In this document: positions 54,265-64,000 of the stretch, in pieces
How the letters are laid out: the number at the start of each line of letters is the position of its first letter
Numbering within the stretch: position 1 is the stretch's first letter
Source: Brachybacterium tyrofermentans
GTDB taxonomy: Bacteria > Actinomycetota > Actinomycetes > Actinomycetales > Dermabacteraceae
Assembly: GCF_014897585.1 (NCBI RefSeq)
Contig: NZ_JABUXW010000009.1
Location: forward strand, 62,001 to 126,000
Direction: 5' to 3'
Length of the DNA stretch: 64,000 nt
Notes under the pieces: model-generated
Told to the model about the DNA's origin: nothing
The model's database searches: none
The model's input: the letters and a program-made list of their open reading frames with translations, nothing else
Program-made: the position numbers and the translations under genes

Positions 54265-55106
54265 GTACGACCTCGCCCGAGCAGGGAGCCACCGCGCCCG
54301 CTCCCGCCGACCTGGCCCCTCCCACCGCTCCGGACCGTCCCTCCGCCCGCCGACCGGAGCCGGCCCCCGCCCCGCGGATCCGCCGCATCCTCGCCCACAC
54401 CGTCCTCGAGGCCCGCATCCTGCTCTCCAACGGCGAGCAGCTGCTCGTGGCGATCGCGCTGCCCGCCATGGTGCTGATCGGCCTGCGGCTGCTGCCGATC
54501 GGCCGCCTCGAGGGGGCACAGCCCATCGAGACCGCGCTCGCCGCGACCCTGGGCACCGCGCTGATCTCGACGTCCTTCACCTCCCAGGCGATCCAGACCG
54601 GCTTCGACCGTCGCAACGGGGTGCTGCGCTGGGTGGCGACCACTCCGCTGGGGCGCGACGGCTATCTGGCGGGCAAGATCCTCGCCACGCTGCTGGTGCA
54701 CGTCGTCCAGGTGCTCGTGCTGGGTCTGCTGGGGGTGATCCTGGGGTGGCGACCGAATCTCCTCGAGCTGCTCGCCGTGGTCCCGGTGTGGCTCCTGGGC
54801 ACCATCGCCTTCGGATCGCTCGGGCTGCTGGTCGCCGGGCTCCTGCGCACCGAAGCCGTGCTCGCCGTCTCCAACCTCGTGTTCGTGATCCTGGTCGCCG
54901 CCGGCGGCATCGCCTTCCCCACCTCGAGCTATCCGCGGCTGCTGCACAGCCTGGTCGATCTGCTGCCCTCCGGGGCGCTCGGCGAGCTCCTGCGAGCCTG
55001 CCTCGCCGGCGGCGACGTCACCGGCGGATCGATCATCGTGCTCGTGCTCTGGGCCGCCGGGGGCAGCCTCGCGGTGGCGCGATGGTTCCGCTGGACCTCG
55101 GTCTGA
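54261..55106 (+). CDS. ABC exporter permease (ABC-2 type)
   Basis: A 281-residue membrane protein with a Pro/Ala-rich cytosolic N-terminus of ~40 residues and six predicted helices from about 60 to 275. The fold and the VLRWVATTPLGRDGYLAGK loop fit ABC-2 transporters of the drug or heme-related export type. The start overlaps the ATPase stop by four bases (ATGA), so they form one transporter. Location before ctaA hints at a link with cytochrome or heme metabolism, but this is only context. Confidence 0.92.
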   Translation: MSTTSPEQGATAPAPADLAPPTAPDRPSARRPEPAPAPRIRRILAHTVLEARILLSNGEQLLVAIALPAMVLIGLRLLPIGRLEGAQPIETALAATLGTALISTSFTSQAIQTGFDRRNGVLRWVATTPLGRDGYLAGKILATLLVHVVQVLVLGLLGVILGWRPNLLELLAVVPVWLLGTIAFGSLGLLVAGLLRTEAVLAVSNLVFVILVAAGGIAFPTSSYPRLLHSLVDLLPSGALGELLRACLAGGDVTGGSIIVLVLWAAGGSLAVARWFRWTSV

Positions 55107-55251
55107 GAGCCGCACGACCACCGCGGGGAGCGCGCGGCGTGCCGTCGATGACGCCTCCGCGCCCCGGCATGCGGACGTTCCTCCGCCCACAGATGTGAAA
55201 GGGATCGCCGCGATCACCGGAACCCCAGGCGAAGTTCCTACACTCGGAGCC

Positions 55252-56331
55252 ATGAACGATTCTCCGTCCGTCGCCGACGAGCAGACGGCCCCCTCCCCCC
55301 GGATAGAGCGCGTCGGGCGGATGTCGCTGTCCGGAGAACGCACCCTCGGGCTCTCAGCCACCGCCCGCGCGCGGATCGCGGCAGTCGTGTTCTGGGGGAA
55401 CCTCATCTGCCAGATCGGGATCATCGTCTCCGGCGGCGTGGTGCGGCTGACCAGCAGCGGGCTGGGCTGCTCGACCTGGCCGAACTGCGAGCCCGGCCAG
55501 TTCACCCCCGAGCTCACGATGGAATCAGGGATCCATCCCTTCATCGAGTTCGGCAACCGCACGCTCACCGGGGTGCTCGGCATCTTCGCCGCGGCGCTGC
55601 TGCTGATCGCCCTGCTGTGGCTGCGGCACAAGGGTCGCGGCATGCGGTGGCTCGCCCTCACCCCGCTGGCCGGTACGGCGCTGCAGGCGATCGTCGGCAT
55701 GGTGGTCGTCAAGGCGGACCTCCACCCGGGTGTCGTCAGCCCGCACTTCCTCATCTCGCCCATCCTGGTGGCCCTGTCCACGCTGCTCCTGTACCGGCTG
55801 TACGACGGCGACGCCCCGCGCAGGCGCTCCGTCGTGCCGACCGCGATGCACTGGATGAGCTGGGCGCTGGGCGTCATCGGCTTCGCGATCCTCGTGCTCG
55901 GCACCCTGGTCACCGGCACCGGGCCGCACTCGGGCGACGACGTCCATCCCGAGCGGCTCCCCTTCGATCCCCGCACGATCTCGTGGCTGCACGCCGACGC
56001 CGTGATGCTGTTCGGCGGCCTCCTCGTCGGTCTGCTCATCGCCCTGCACCTGATCGGTGCCCAGCGCCCCGCCCGACGGGCCGCCTGGGGGCTCGTCAGC
56101 ATCACCGCGATCCAGGCCCTGATCGGCTACACGCAGTACTTCACGGGCCTGCCCGAGCTGCTCGTCGGCCTCCACATGCTCGGTGCCGGCCTGTTCGCCG
56201 CCGGCATCGCCTGGGTGGCCGTCTCCCTGTACACCTGGGACTCCCCCAGCCCTGACCTCCATGGATCGGTGCCCGCCGAGGCCACCGTCGGATCCGACAC
56301 GACCACTGCTCCCGGGAGGAGCGCACGATGA
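55252..56331 (+). CDS. ctaA: Heme A synthase (COX15/CtaA)
   Basis: Oxidises a methyl group of heme O to make heme A for cytochrome aa3 oxidase. The 359-residue membrane protein has eight hydrophobic segments and the conserved His positions: GIHPFIEFGNRTLTG near 98, PHFLIS near 165, WLHADAVMLFGG near 247, and GLHMLGAGLF near 307. The pair of Cys in LGCSTWPNCEPG (extracytoplasmic loop) matches the family. TACACT at 55239-55244 is a possible -10 very close to the ATG. The start lies 145 bases after the permease. Confidence 0.95.
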   Translation: MNDSPSVADEQTAPSPRIERVGRMSLSGERTLGLSATARARIAAVVFWGNLICQIGIIVSGGVVRLTSSGLGCSTWPNCEPGQFTPELTMESGIHPFIEFGNRTLTGVLGIFAAALLLIALLWLRHKGRGMRWLALTPLAGTALQAIVGMVVVKADLHPGVVSPHFLISPILVALSTLLLYRLYDGDAPRRRSVVPTAMHWMSWALGVIGFAILVLGTLVTGTGPHSGDDVHPERLPFDPRTISWLHADAVMLFGGLLVGLLIALHLIGAQRPARRAAWGLVSITAIQALIGYTQYFTGLPELLVGLHMLGAGLFAAGIAWVAVSLYTWDSPSPDLHGSVPAEATVGSDTTTAPGRSAR

Positions 56332-57149
56332 TCCTGGGACGACGCCGCCGCGCCGCGAACCCCGACCTGCCCACTCTCGACCAGGCCCGGCCTGCCGGCG
56401 AGTTCGTCGCCTCGGTGCTCTCGCACCTGCGGGAGGTGGTCGACGTCGGCTGGAACCTCCTGGAGGTCGACGCCGAGGCCCATCGCCTGATCCGCGAGGC
56501 CGGGGCGACGAGCTGCTACATCGACTACCACCCGGTGTTCGGGGCCTCCCCGTTCGGCTACGTCATCTGCACCTCGGTCAACGAGGGCGTGCTGCACGGC
56601 CGTCCTCATGATCGTGTGCTCGCCGACGGCGACCTGCTCTCCCTCGACTTCGCGGTCGAGGTCGAGGGATGGGTCGCCGATTCCTGCCTCTCGATCACCG
56701 TGGGCACGCCGCGCCCCGAGGACCAGCAGCTGATCCGCGACACCGAGCAGGTGATGTGGGCCGGGATCGACCAGGTGCGGGCCGGGGCCACGGTGGGCGA
56801 CATCGGGCACGCGGTGATGAACCAGGCGCATTCCCTGGGGTACCTGATCAACGACCGCTTCGGCGGGCACGGCGTGGGCCGGACCATGCACGAGGCACCG
56901 TTCGTCCCGAACCACGGCACCCCCGGCGGCGGCGCCGAGCTCGTGGCCGGTCAGCTCATCACGGTCGAGCCCTTCCTGATCCCCACCACCGCCGATCTGG
57001 TCGTGGATGAGACCGACGGCTGGACGCAGCTGGCCGTCGACGGCTCGCGCGGTGCGCATGCCGAGCACACGCTGCAGGTGACCGACGGCGACCCGATCAT
57101 CCTCACCGCACGGTCCGACGATCCCTCGCCGCGGAGCTCCCAGGTCTGA
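56328..57149 (+). CDS. map: Methionine aminopeptidase, type I
   Basis: Removes N-terminal Met from new proteins using a dinuclear metal centre. The 273-residue protein shows the metal ligands in order: Asp in LLSLDFAVEVEGWVADSC (two Asp), His in GGHGVGRTMHEAP, Glu in ITVEPF and Glu in AEHTLQVT. It lacks a zinc-finger N-terminal extension. The ATG overlaps the ctaA stop (ATGA). Its stop lies only four bases from the dxs stop on the other strand. Confidence 0.96.
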   Translation: MILGRRRRAANPDLPTLDQARPAGEFVASVLSHLREVVDVGWNLLEVDAEAHRLIREAGATSCYIDYHPVFGASPFGYVICTSVNEGVLHGRPHDRVLADGDLLSLDFAVEVEGWVADSCLSITVGTPRPEDQQLIRDTEQVMWAGIDQVRAGATVGDIGHAVMNQAHSLGYLINDRFGGHGVGRTMHEAPFVPNHGTPGGGAELVAGQLITVEPFLIPTTADLVVDETDGWTQLAVDGSRGAHAEHTLQVTDGDPIILTARSDDPSPRSSQV

Positions 57150-57153
57150 GGCC

Positions 57154-59043
57154 CTACTGCAGGATCGCGTCGATGGCCCGGGAGATCCCGGCCGCGTCCA
57201 GCCCCTGATCGGCCAGGATCGCGCCGCGCTTGGCCTGCGGGATGAACACCTGGGCCACGCCGAGGGTCCGCACCGGGGGCGTCGGAGCGCTCACCGTGGC
57301 TCGTTCCCCGAGGGCCTGGGCGATCGCCGTCCCGATGCCTCGCGACCCGACGCCGTCCTCGAGCGTCACGACCGCCCGCGCCCGGGCGGCGAGGTCCAGC
57401 AGCGGCGGCGCGATCGGCAGCGCGCGCATAGGATCCAGCACCACGATGTTGCGTGAGCCGTCGTCAGCGCGGGCGGCCTCCACGGCCCGATCGGCCAGAG
57501 CACCGATGCTGAGGACCAGGACGTCGATCGGAGCTTCGACGTCCCCGGCGAGGACGTCCCCGGCGGGAACGGCGACGAGGGCCGGGACCTCGGGCGGGCA
57601 GGCGCCCTTGGGATAGCGCACCAGCGAGGGGCCCTCGACGGCCACGGCTGAGGCGACCGCCGCATCCAGACGGGCGGCGTCGCGGGGGGCCCACACCTGC
57701 AGCCCAGGGATCTGCGCCGCCACGGAGAGATCCCAGATGCCGTGATGGCTGGGTCCGTCGTCACCGGTCACGCCAGCGCGATCCAGGGTGATCGTGACGT
57801 CCTCCCCATGGAGGGCGACATCCAGCAGCAGCTGATCGAAGGCGCGGTTCAGGAAGGTCGCATACAGGCCGACGATGGGCTTCGCCCCGCCCCGGGAGAG
57901 GCCGGAGGCCGTGTCCAGCGCGAGCTGCTCCGCGATGCCGACGTCGATCACGCGCGAGGGCATCTCGCGCTGCAGCGGAGTCAGTCCCACCGGGTCGACC
58001 ATCGCCGCGCTGAGGGCGACCACCCGGTCATCGGCGCGAGCCGCGTCGAGGATCGCAGCGCCGACGCGGGCGGTCCACGTCTCCGCAGTCTCCGCGCGCA
58101 CGGGAGCATCACCGGGCAGCACGACATCCGGCTCACGGGCCGGTTCCAGCTCGAACGGACCGGTCGCGTGCCAATGGTCGGTCGCATCGTCCTCGGCGCG
58201 GGCGAAGCCCGCTCCCTTGCGCGTCACCACGTGCAGCACGACTCCGGCCAGGGAGGGGTCCTCAGCGGCCTCGCGGGCGAGCTCGAGGGCCTGCGCCAGG
58301 GCCACGTGGTCATGGCCGTCGACCGGGCCGAGGTAGGTCAGGCCGAGAGAGGTGAACACATCGGCGCCCGCGGTGACGACGCCCTCGCGCAGCGCCTCCA
58401 GATGGTGGGCGAGGCCGCCGACGGTCGGGGCATAAGAGCGGGTGTTGTCGTTGAGCACCACGATGGTGCGGGAACCGGTGTCGGAGGCGAGCACGTTGAG
58501 CGCTTCGAGACCGACGCCGCCGGTCAGGGCGCCGTCACCGATCACGGCGACGGAGACGCCCTCCTCGCCGGCGAGGCGGTGCGCCCGGTCGATGCCGTGG
58601 GCCCAGGCGATGGAGCCCGAGGCATGGGAGTTCTCGACCACGTCGTGCGCAGATTCCCCGCGGTCTGGATAGCCGGACACTCCCCCGGCGGTGCGGAGCC
58701 CGGGGAGTTCGGCGCGCCCGGTGAGCATCTTGTGGACGTAGGCCTGGTGGCCGGTGTCGAAGACGATGGCCTCGTGCGGAGAATGGATCTCGCGGTGCAG
58801 GGCGATGGTCAGTTCGACGACGCCGAGGTTCGGTCCCAGATGACCCCCGCTGTGCGAGGTGATCTCCACCAGCCGTCGCCGCAGGGTGCGGGCGAGGCCC
58901 GGAAGGGCCGTGGCCGGCAGGGCGCGCAGGTCCGCGGGGCTCGCCGGGATCTCCACGGCGCGAGGGCCGGCCGTCTCCGCGGAAGGGAGTGCGGAGGGGA
59001 GGGCAACGGCTTCCTGCACGGGATGCTCTCGGGTCGTCGACAC
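57154..59043 (-). CDS. dxs: 1-deoxy-D-xylulose-5-phosphate synthase
   Basis: First enzyme of the MEP isoprenoid pathway; joins pyruvate and glyceraldehyde-3-phosphate with thiamine diphosphate. The 629-residue protein has HSGGHLGPNLGVVELT near 70-85, FDTGHQAYVHKML, the ThDP site GDGALTGG near 160, the catalytic Glu in VIDVGIAEQ near 383, and DRAGVTGDDGPSHHG near 425. I chose the GTG at 59043, with GGAGG seven bases upstream. The 258-base upstream region has a cluster of GTGCAC-like palindromes. Confidence 0.95.
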   Translation of the reverse strand: MSTTREHPVQEAVALPSALPSAETAGPRAVEIPASPADLRALPATALPGLARTLRRRLVEITSHSGGHLGPNLGVVELTIALHREIHSPHEAIVFDTGHQAYVHKMLTGRAELPGLRTAGGVSGYPDRGESAHDVVENSHASGSIAWAHGIDRAHRLAGEEGVSVAVIGDGALTGGVGLEALNVLASDTGSRTIVVLNDNTRSYAPTVGGLAHHLEALREGVVTAGADVFTSLGLTYLGPVDGHDHVALAQALELAREAAEDPSLAGVVLHVVTRKGAGFARAEDDATDHWHATGPFELEPAREPDVVLPGDAPVRAETAETWTARVGAAILDAARADDRVVALSAAMVDPVGLTPLQREMPSRVIDVGIAEQLALDTASGLSRGGAKPIVGLYATFLNRAFDQLLLDVALHGEDVTITLDRAGVTGDDGPSHHGIWDLSVAAQIPGLQVWAPRDAARLDAAVASAVAVEGPSLVRYPKGACPPEVPALVAVPAGDVLAGDVEAPIDVLVLSIGALADRAVEAARADDGSRNIVVLDPMRALPIAPPLLDLAARARAVVTLEDGVGSRGIGTAIAQALGERATVSAPTPPVRTLGVAQVFIPQAKRGAILADQGLDAAGISRAIDAILQ

Positions 59044-59124
59044 GGGCGATCCTCCATCGGCCTGGGGACGGGACTCGACCAGCGTACGTCGTCCTGACCT
59101 GTACAGACGGGAGGCATGGTCACA

Positions 59125-59187
59125 TCTGTGCACATCTTCACCGGGGATTCACGGGCCGGGTCGACGGTGTGCATCACGGTGCACAGA
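59125..59187. repeat. Inverted repeat cluster upstream of dxs
   Basis: TCTGTGCAC (59125-59133) and its exact complement GTGCACAGA (59179-59187) are 45 bases apart; the first lies in the 8-bp palindrome TGTGCACA. Two further GTGCAT copies occur at 59169-59174 and 59198-59204. All are 80-160 bases upstream of the dxs start. They look like operator half-sites but no regulator is identified. Confidence 0.5.
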
Positions 59188-59301
59188 CCTCGCGCAATCG
59201 TGCATTCCGTGGCCTCCCGTGGCACTCGTCGGCCGACGGACACCCGCCAGAGGACGGACGCACACCACTGGGCGGGTCCTCCCCTGGCTGTCGTCGCCCT
59301 C

Positions 59302-60915
59302 TCAGCGCCGCTGCAGGATCACTGACCCGTACTCCCTCGTCGTCACGAGCAGCGAGTCCTCGCCGACGGCGCTGATGTCCTCGACGTGGGCGTCGGCCAT
59401 CGCTGTAGCCAGCTCGCCGGAGCGCTCCCCGGTGCGGGCATCGACCATGTACTCCCGATCGGTGCCCGGGAGGAACAGCTTCCCGTCGACGGCGACGGCC
59501 GAGTTCAGCCAGAGCGGCTGAGTCTCGTCAGCTGTCTCGTCGATCGTCCACAGCTCCTCCCCGGTGGCCGCGTCGAGGGCCGTGACCACCTGCGGTGCGG
59601 TGTGCACGAGAACGACATCACCGAGAACCCGCAGGTATCGGTCGACGCTGCTGCCGGCGAAGTCACCTCCGGTGTCGGCGGCCGGGGCTTCCCAGAGCTG
59701 CTTGCCCTGAGCATCGAGCATCCTCAGGGTCACGGCGGACGATCCGTGCTCCGGATCATCCGAGGACGGCTCGAACTCTCCGAGCTCGGCCACCAGCACC
59801 CCTGAGGCGTCCCCGGGCATCCCGCTCACGCCGGAGACGAACGCGATCCGGTCCCCGGGATCGCCGTACGACCACAGCGGTTCGCCGGTGTCCATGCTGA
59901 ACGCCTCGACCGGCACCTGGCCGGACGGGAAGTCGGTGCCCGACTGCCCCAGGGAGAAGGCGCTGCCGGAACCGCCGACGAAGGAGGTCGTGTAGGTGAG
60001 GAAGAACCCTCCCTGCAGGGTCACGAGGGGCTGGGGGCGAAACCGGTCCAGGCCGTCGCCGGTCTCGTGGTCCAGCGCCGGCAGGGAACGGCTGAAGCCC
60101 TGGGACAGCTCAGGAACGGTGACCTGCTGGATGGCGCGCTCACCGACCTCCTGGTCCTCGTCGTCGCCCATCGGATTCCAGCTCTCGGTGCCGACCACCA
60201 AGCCGGCGTCGGTGCTGCCCGCGCCATAGCCGGGGAATCCTTCGAACCGCTGACACCCCTGTCTCGCACCGGTTCCCGCGTCGAGACTGAGCAGGTCCGT
60301 CCACCGGTCCCCCTCGAAAAAGCCGCCGCGCACGATCCGGTTGGCGAGGATCAGGTGGTCACCGTGCTCGTACACCGCCGCGTCTCGGCCTGTGTCCAGA
60401 TTCCAGTTCCACGCGGGAGCTCCGGTGGAGGGATCGATCGCGGCGATCCGGTGCAGCCCCCCTTCCCCGCGAACATCCATCCGGATCAGCCCGCCCTGAG
60501 CGTCCGCGCCGACCTCGACGCTCTCGCCCTCCTCGGAGGAGAGCCGTGCGCTGCCGGGGATCTCCCTCACCGGTTCGTAGCCGAGCTGCCGAGCCAATTC
60601 CTCGACGTGGGCGCGATGGTCGTCCAGATCGAGCTCCTCGTCTGGCTCGTGCGTGGCCTCACCCCAGCTCGAGCTCAGAGAGTCGACGCTCTGCGCGTCC
60701 CCCTGGGACAGCCCGCGCCCGCAGTCGATACCGGTGGAGTCCCATGCCCTCGCGACCCATTCCGGTCGAGCGGCACCGAGGACCAGGCCGGCCACCATGA
60801 GCGCACCTGCCGCGCCGGCTGCCCACGGCGCCCACGGCCGCCGGGAAGTGGTCGGTGCGGCTGAGTCTCCCGGTGCCTCGTCAGCAGTGCCCGTGCTCTC
60901 GCTGTTCCCTGTCAT
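59302..60915 (-). CDS. Membrane-anchored PQQ-like beta-propeller protein
   Basis: A 537-residue protein of unknown function. A cytosolic Ser/Thr/Glu-rich N-terminus (to ~27) is followed by one hydrophobic helix (~30-50) and a large extracytoplasmic domain. The domain has PQQ/WD-like blade repeats, for example IDPSTGAPAWNWN, FSMDTGEPLWSYG and LDAATGEELWTID, each ending in the Gly-x-x-x-Trp signature. No Cys lipobox is present, so it is held by the signal anchor. Two Cys (64 and ~225) may form a disulfide. It is not in an operon with obvious partners (dxs 258 bases downstream, acnA terminator upstream). Confidence 0.85.
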   Translation of the reverse strand: MTGNSESTGTADEAPGDSAAPTTSRRPWAPWAAGAAGALMVAGLVLGAARPEWVARAWDSTGIDCGRGLSQGDAQSVDSLSSSWGEATHEPDEELDLDDHRAHVEELARQLGYEPVREIPGSARLSSEEGESVEVGADAQGGLIRMDVRGEGGLHRIAAIDPSTGAPAWNWNLDTGRDAAVYEHGDHLILANRIVRGGFFEGDRWTDLLSLDAGTGARQGCQRFEGFPGYGAGSTDAGLVVGTESWNPMGDDEDQEVGERAIQQVTVPELSQGFSRSLPALDHETGDGLDRFRPQPLVTLQGGFFLTYTTSFVGGSGSAFSLGQSGTDFPSGQVPVEAFSMDTGEPLWSYGDPGDRIAFVSGVSGMPGDASGVLVAELGEFEPSSDDPEHGSSAVTLRMLDAQGKQLWEAPAADTGGDFAGSSVDRYLRVLGDVVLVHTAPQVVTALDAATGEELWTIDETADETQPLWLNSAVAVDGKLFLPGTDREYMVDARTGERSGELATAMADAHVEDISAVGEDSLLVTTREYGSVILQRR

Positions 60916-61033
60916 CGCGCGCCATCGTAGCGTCCGGTGGCTCGTCGCCGAGGGTTCTCGCTGCCATCAGCCGATCAGCCGACCGGCTGCATCTGCCTCT
61001 CAGCGCCCGCCCGCCGGCCATCCCCGTGAACGC

Positions 61034-61072
61034 CAGATCGCCCCACCCAGCAACGCTGAGTGGGGCGATCTG
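61034..61072 (-). terminator. Terminator after acnA
   Basis: A 13-bp perfect stem CAGATCGCCCCAC (61034-61046) with its complement at 61060-61072 surrounds an inner CAGC/GCTG hairpin. It lies 68 bases past the aconitase stop, in the 224-base gap before the propeller gene. Nothing else in that gap stands out. Confidence 0.75.
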
Positions 61073-61139
61073 CTCGACTGCTGCGACGTCACGGCACGTG
61101 ATCGTGCCGGCGCCAGAGCCGGTCTCTACCGGGGCGTCC

Positions 61140-63932
<2,793 letters not shown>

Positions 63933-64000
63933 GGGGTGAACTCCTTGGGTTGGGGCGACCCCTCCATCGTAGGCTCGTCCGCCGCTGCGGACAGCCCGAC

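Overview
The window is a gene-dense, very GC-rich stretch of core chromosome from an actinobacterium. Gene content, GTG starts, an actinobacterial-type IHF (MihF), an ANTAR response regulator of the PdtaR type, a Trp-associated membrane protein and a Rieske ferredoxin inside the suf operon point to Micrococcales, with Dermabacteraceae/Brachybacterium a reasonable guess (inference from remembered families, not a search). I see no prophage, transposase, CRISPR array, toxin-antitoxin pair, secondary-metabolite cluster or other accessory island. I found no previously undescribed system; the most interesting items are regulatory hairpins, operon rearrangements and a few genes of unknown role.

Layout. 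0.1-4 kb: the shikimate genes aroC-aroK-aroB-aroD, all on the minus strand and tightly overlapping. 4-10 kb: a HAD phosphatase, rpsA and polA (minus), then a hotdog thioesterase (plus). 10-14 kb: a LivJ-like lipoprotein, a PdtaR-like antiterminator, a tRNA-Leu(CAA) (plus) and pyk. 14-21 kb: gltD-gltB (glutamate synthase) and lgt. 21.5-32 kb: trpA-trpB-trpC, three small membrane proteins, trpE, hisI, metK, coaBC, rpoZ, gmk and mihF. 32-41 kb: the pyrimidine operon pyrR-pyrB-pyrC-(membrane protein)-carA-carB-pyrF, headed by a PyrR-type RNA hairpin. 41-45 kb: efp-nusB, a SatD-like protein and an ABC-F ATPase. 45-51.8 kb: ald (plus) and the suf operon sufR-sufB-sufD-Rieske-sufC plus a separate MIP18/SufT-like gene. 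52-57 kb (plus): a xi-class GST-like reductase, an ABC exporter pair, ctaA and a methionine aminopeptidase. 57-64 kb (minus): dxs, a beta-propeller membrane protein and aconitase.

How it works together. Most minus-strand genes from 21 to 42 kb are joined by 4-base ATGA or GTGA overlaps, so translation is probably coupled along whole pathways. The set covers chorismate, tryptophan, glutamate and UMP synthesis, SAM and CoA synthesis, Fe-S cluster assembly with its aconitase client, heme A synthesis and basic transcription, translation and repair functions. Strong hairpin terminators separate the main units; the clearest are at 3948-3980, 4997-5036, 12444-12488, 32194-32225, 41383-41413, 47070-47107, 53202-53233 and 61034-61072.
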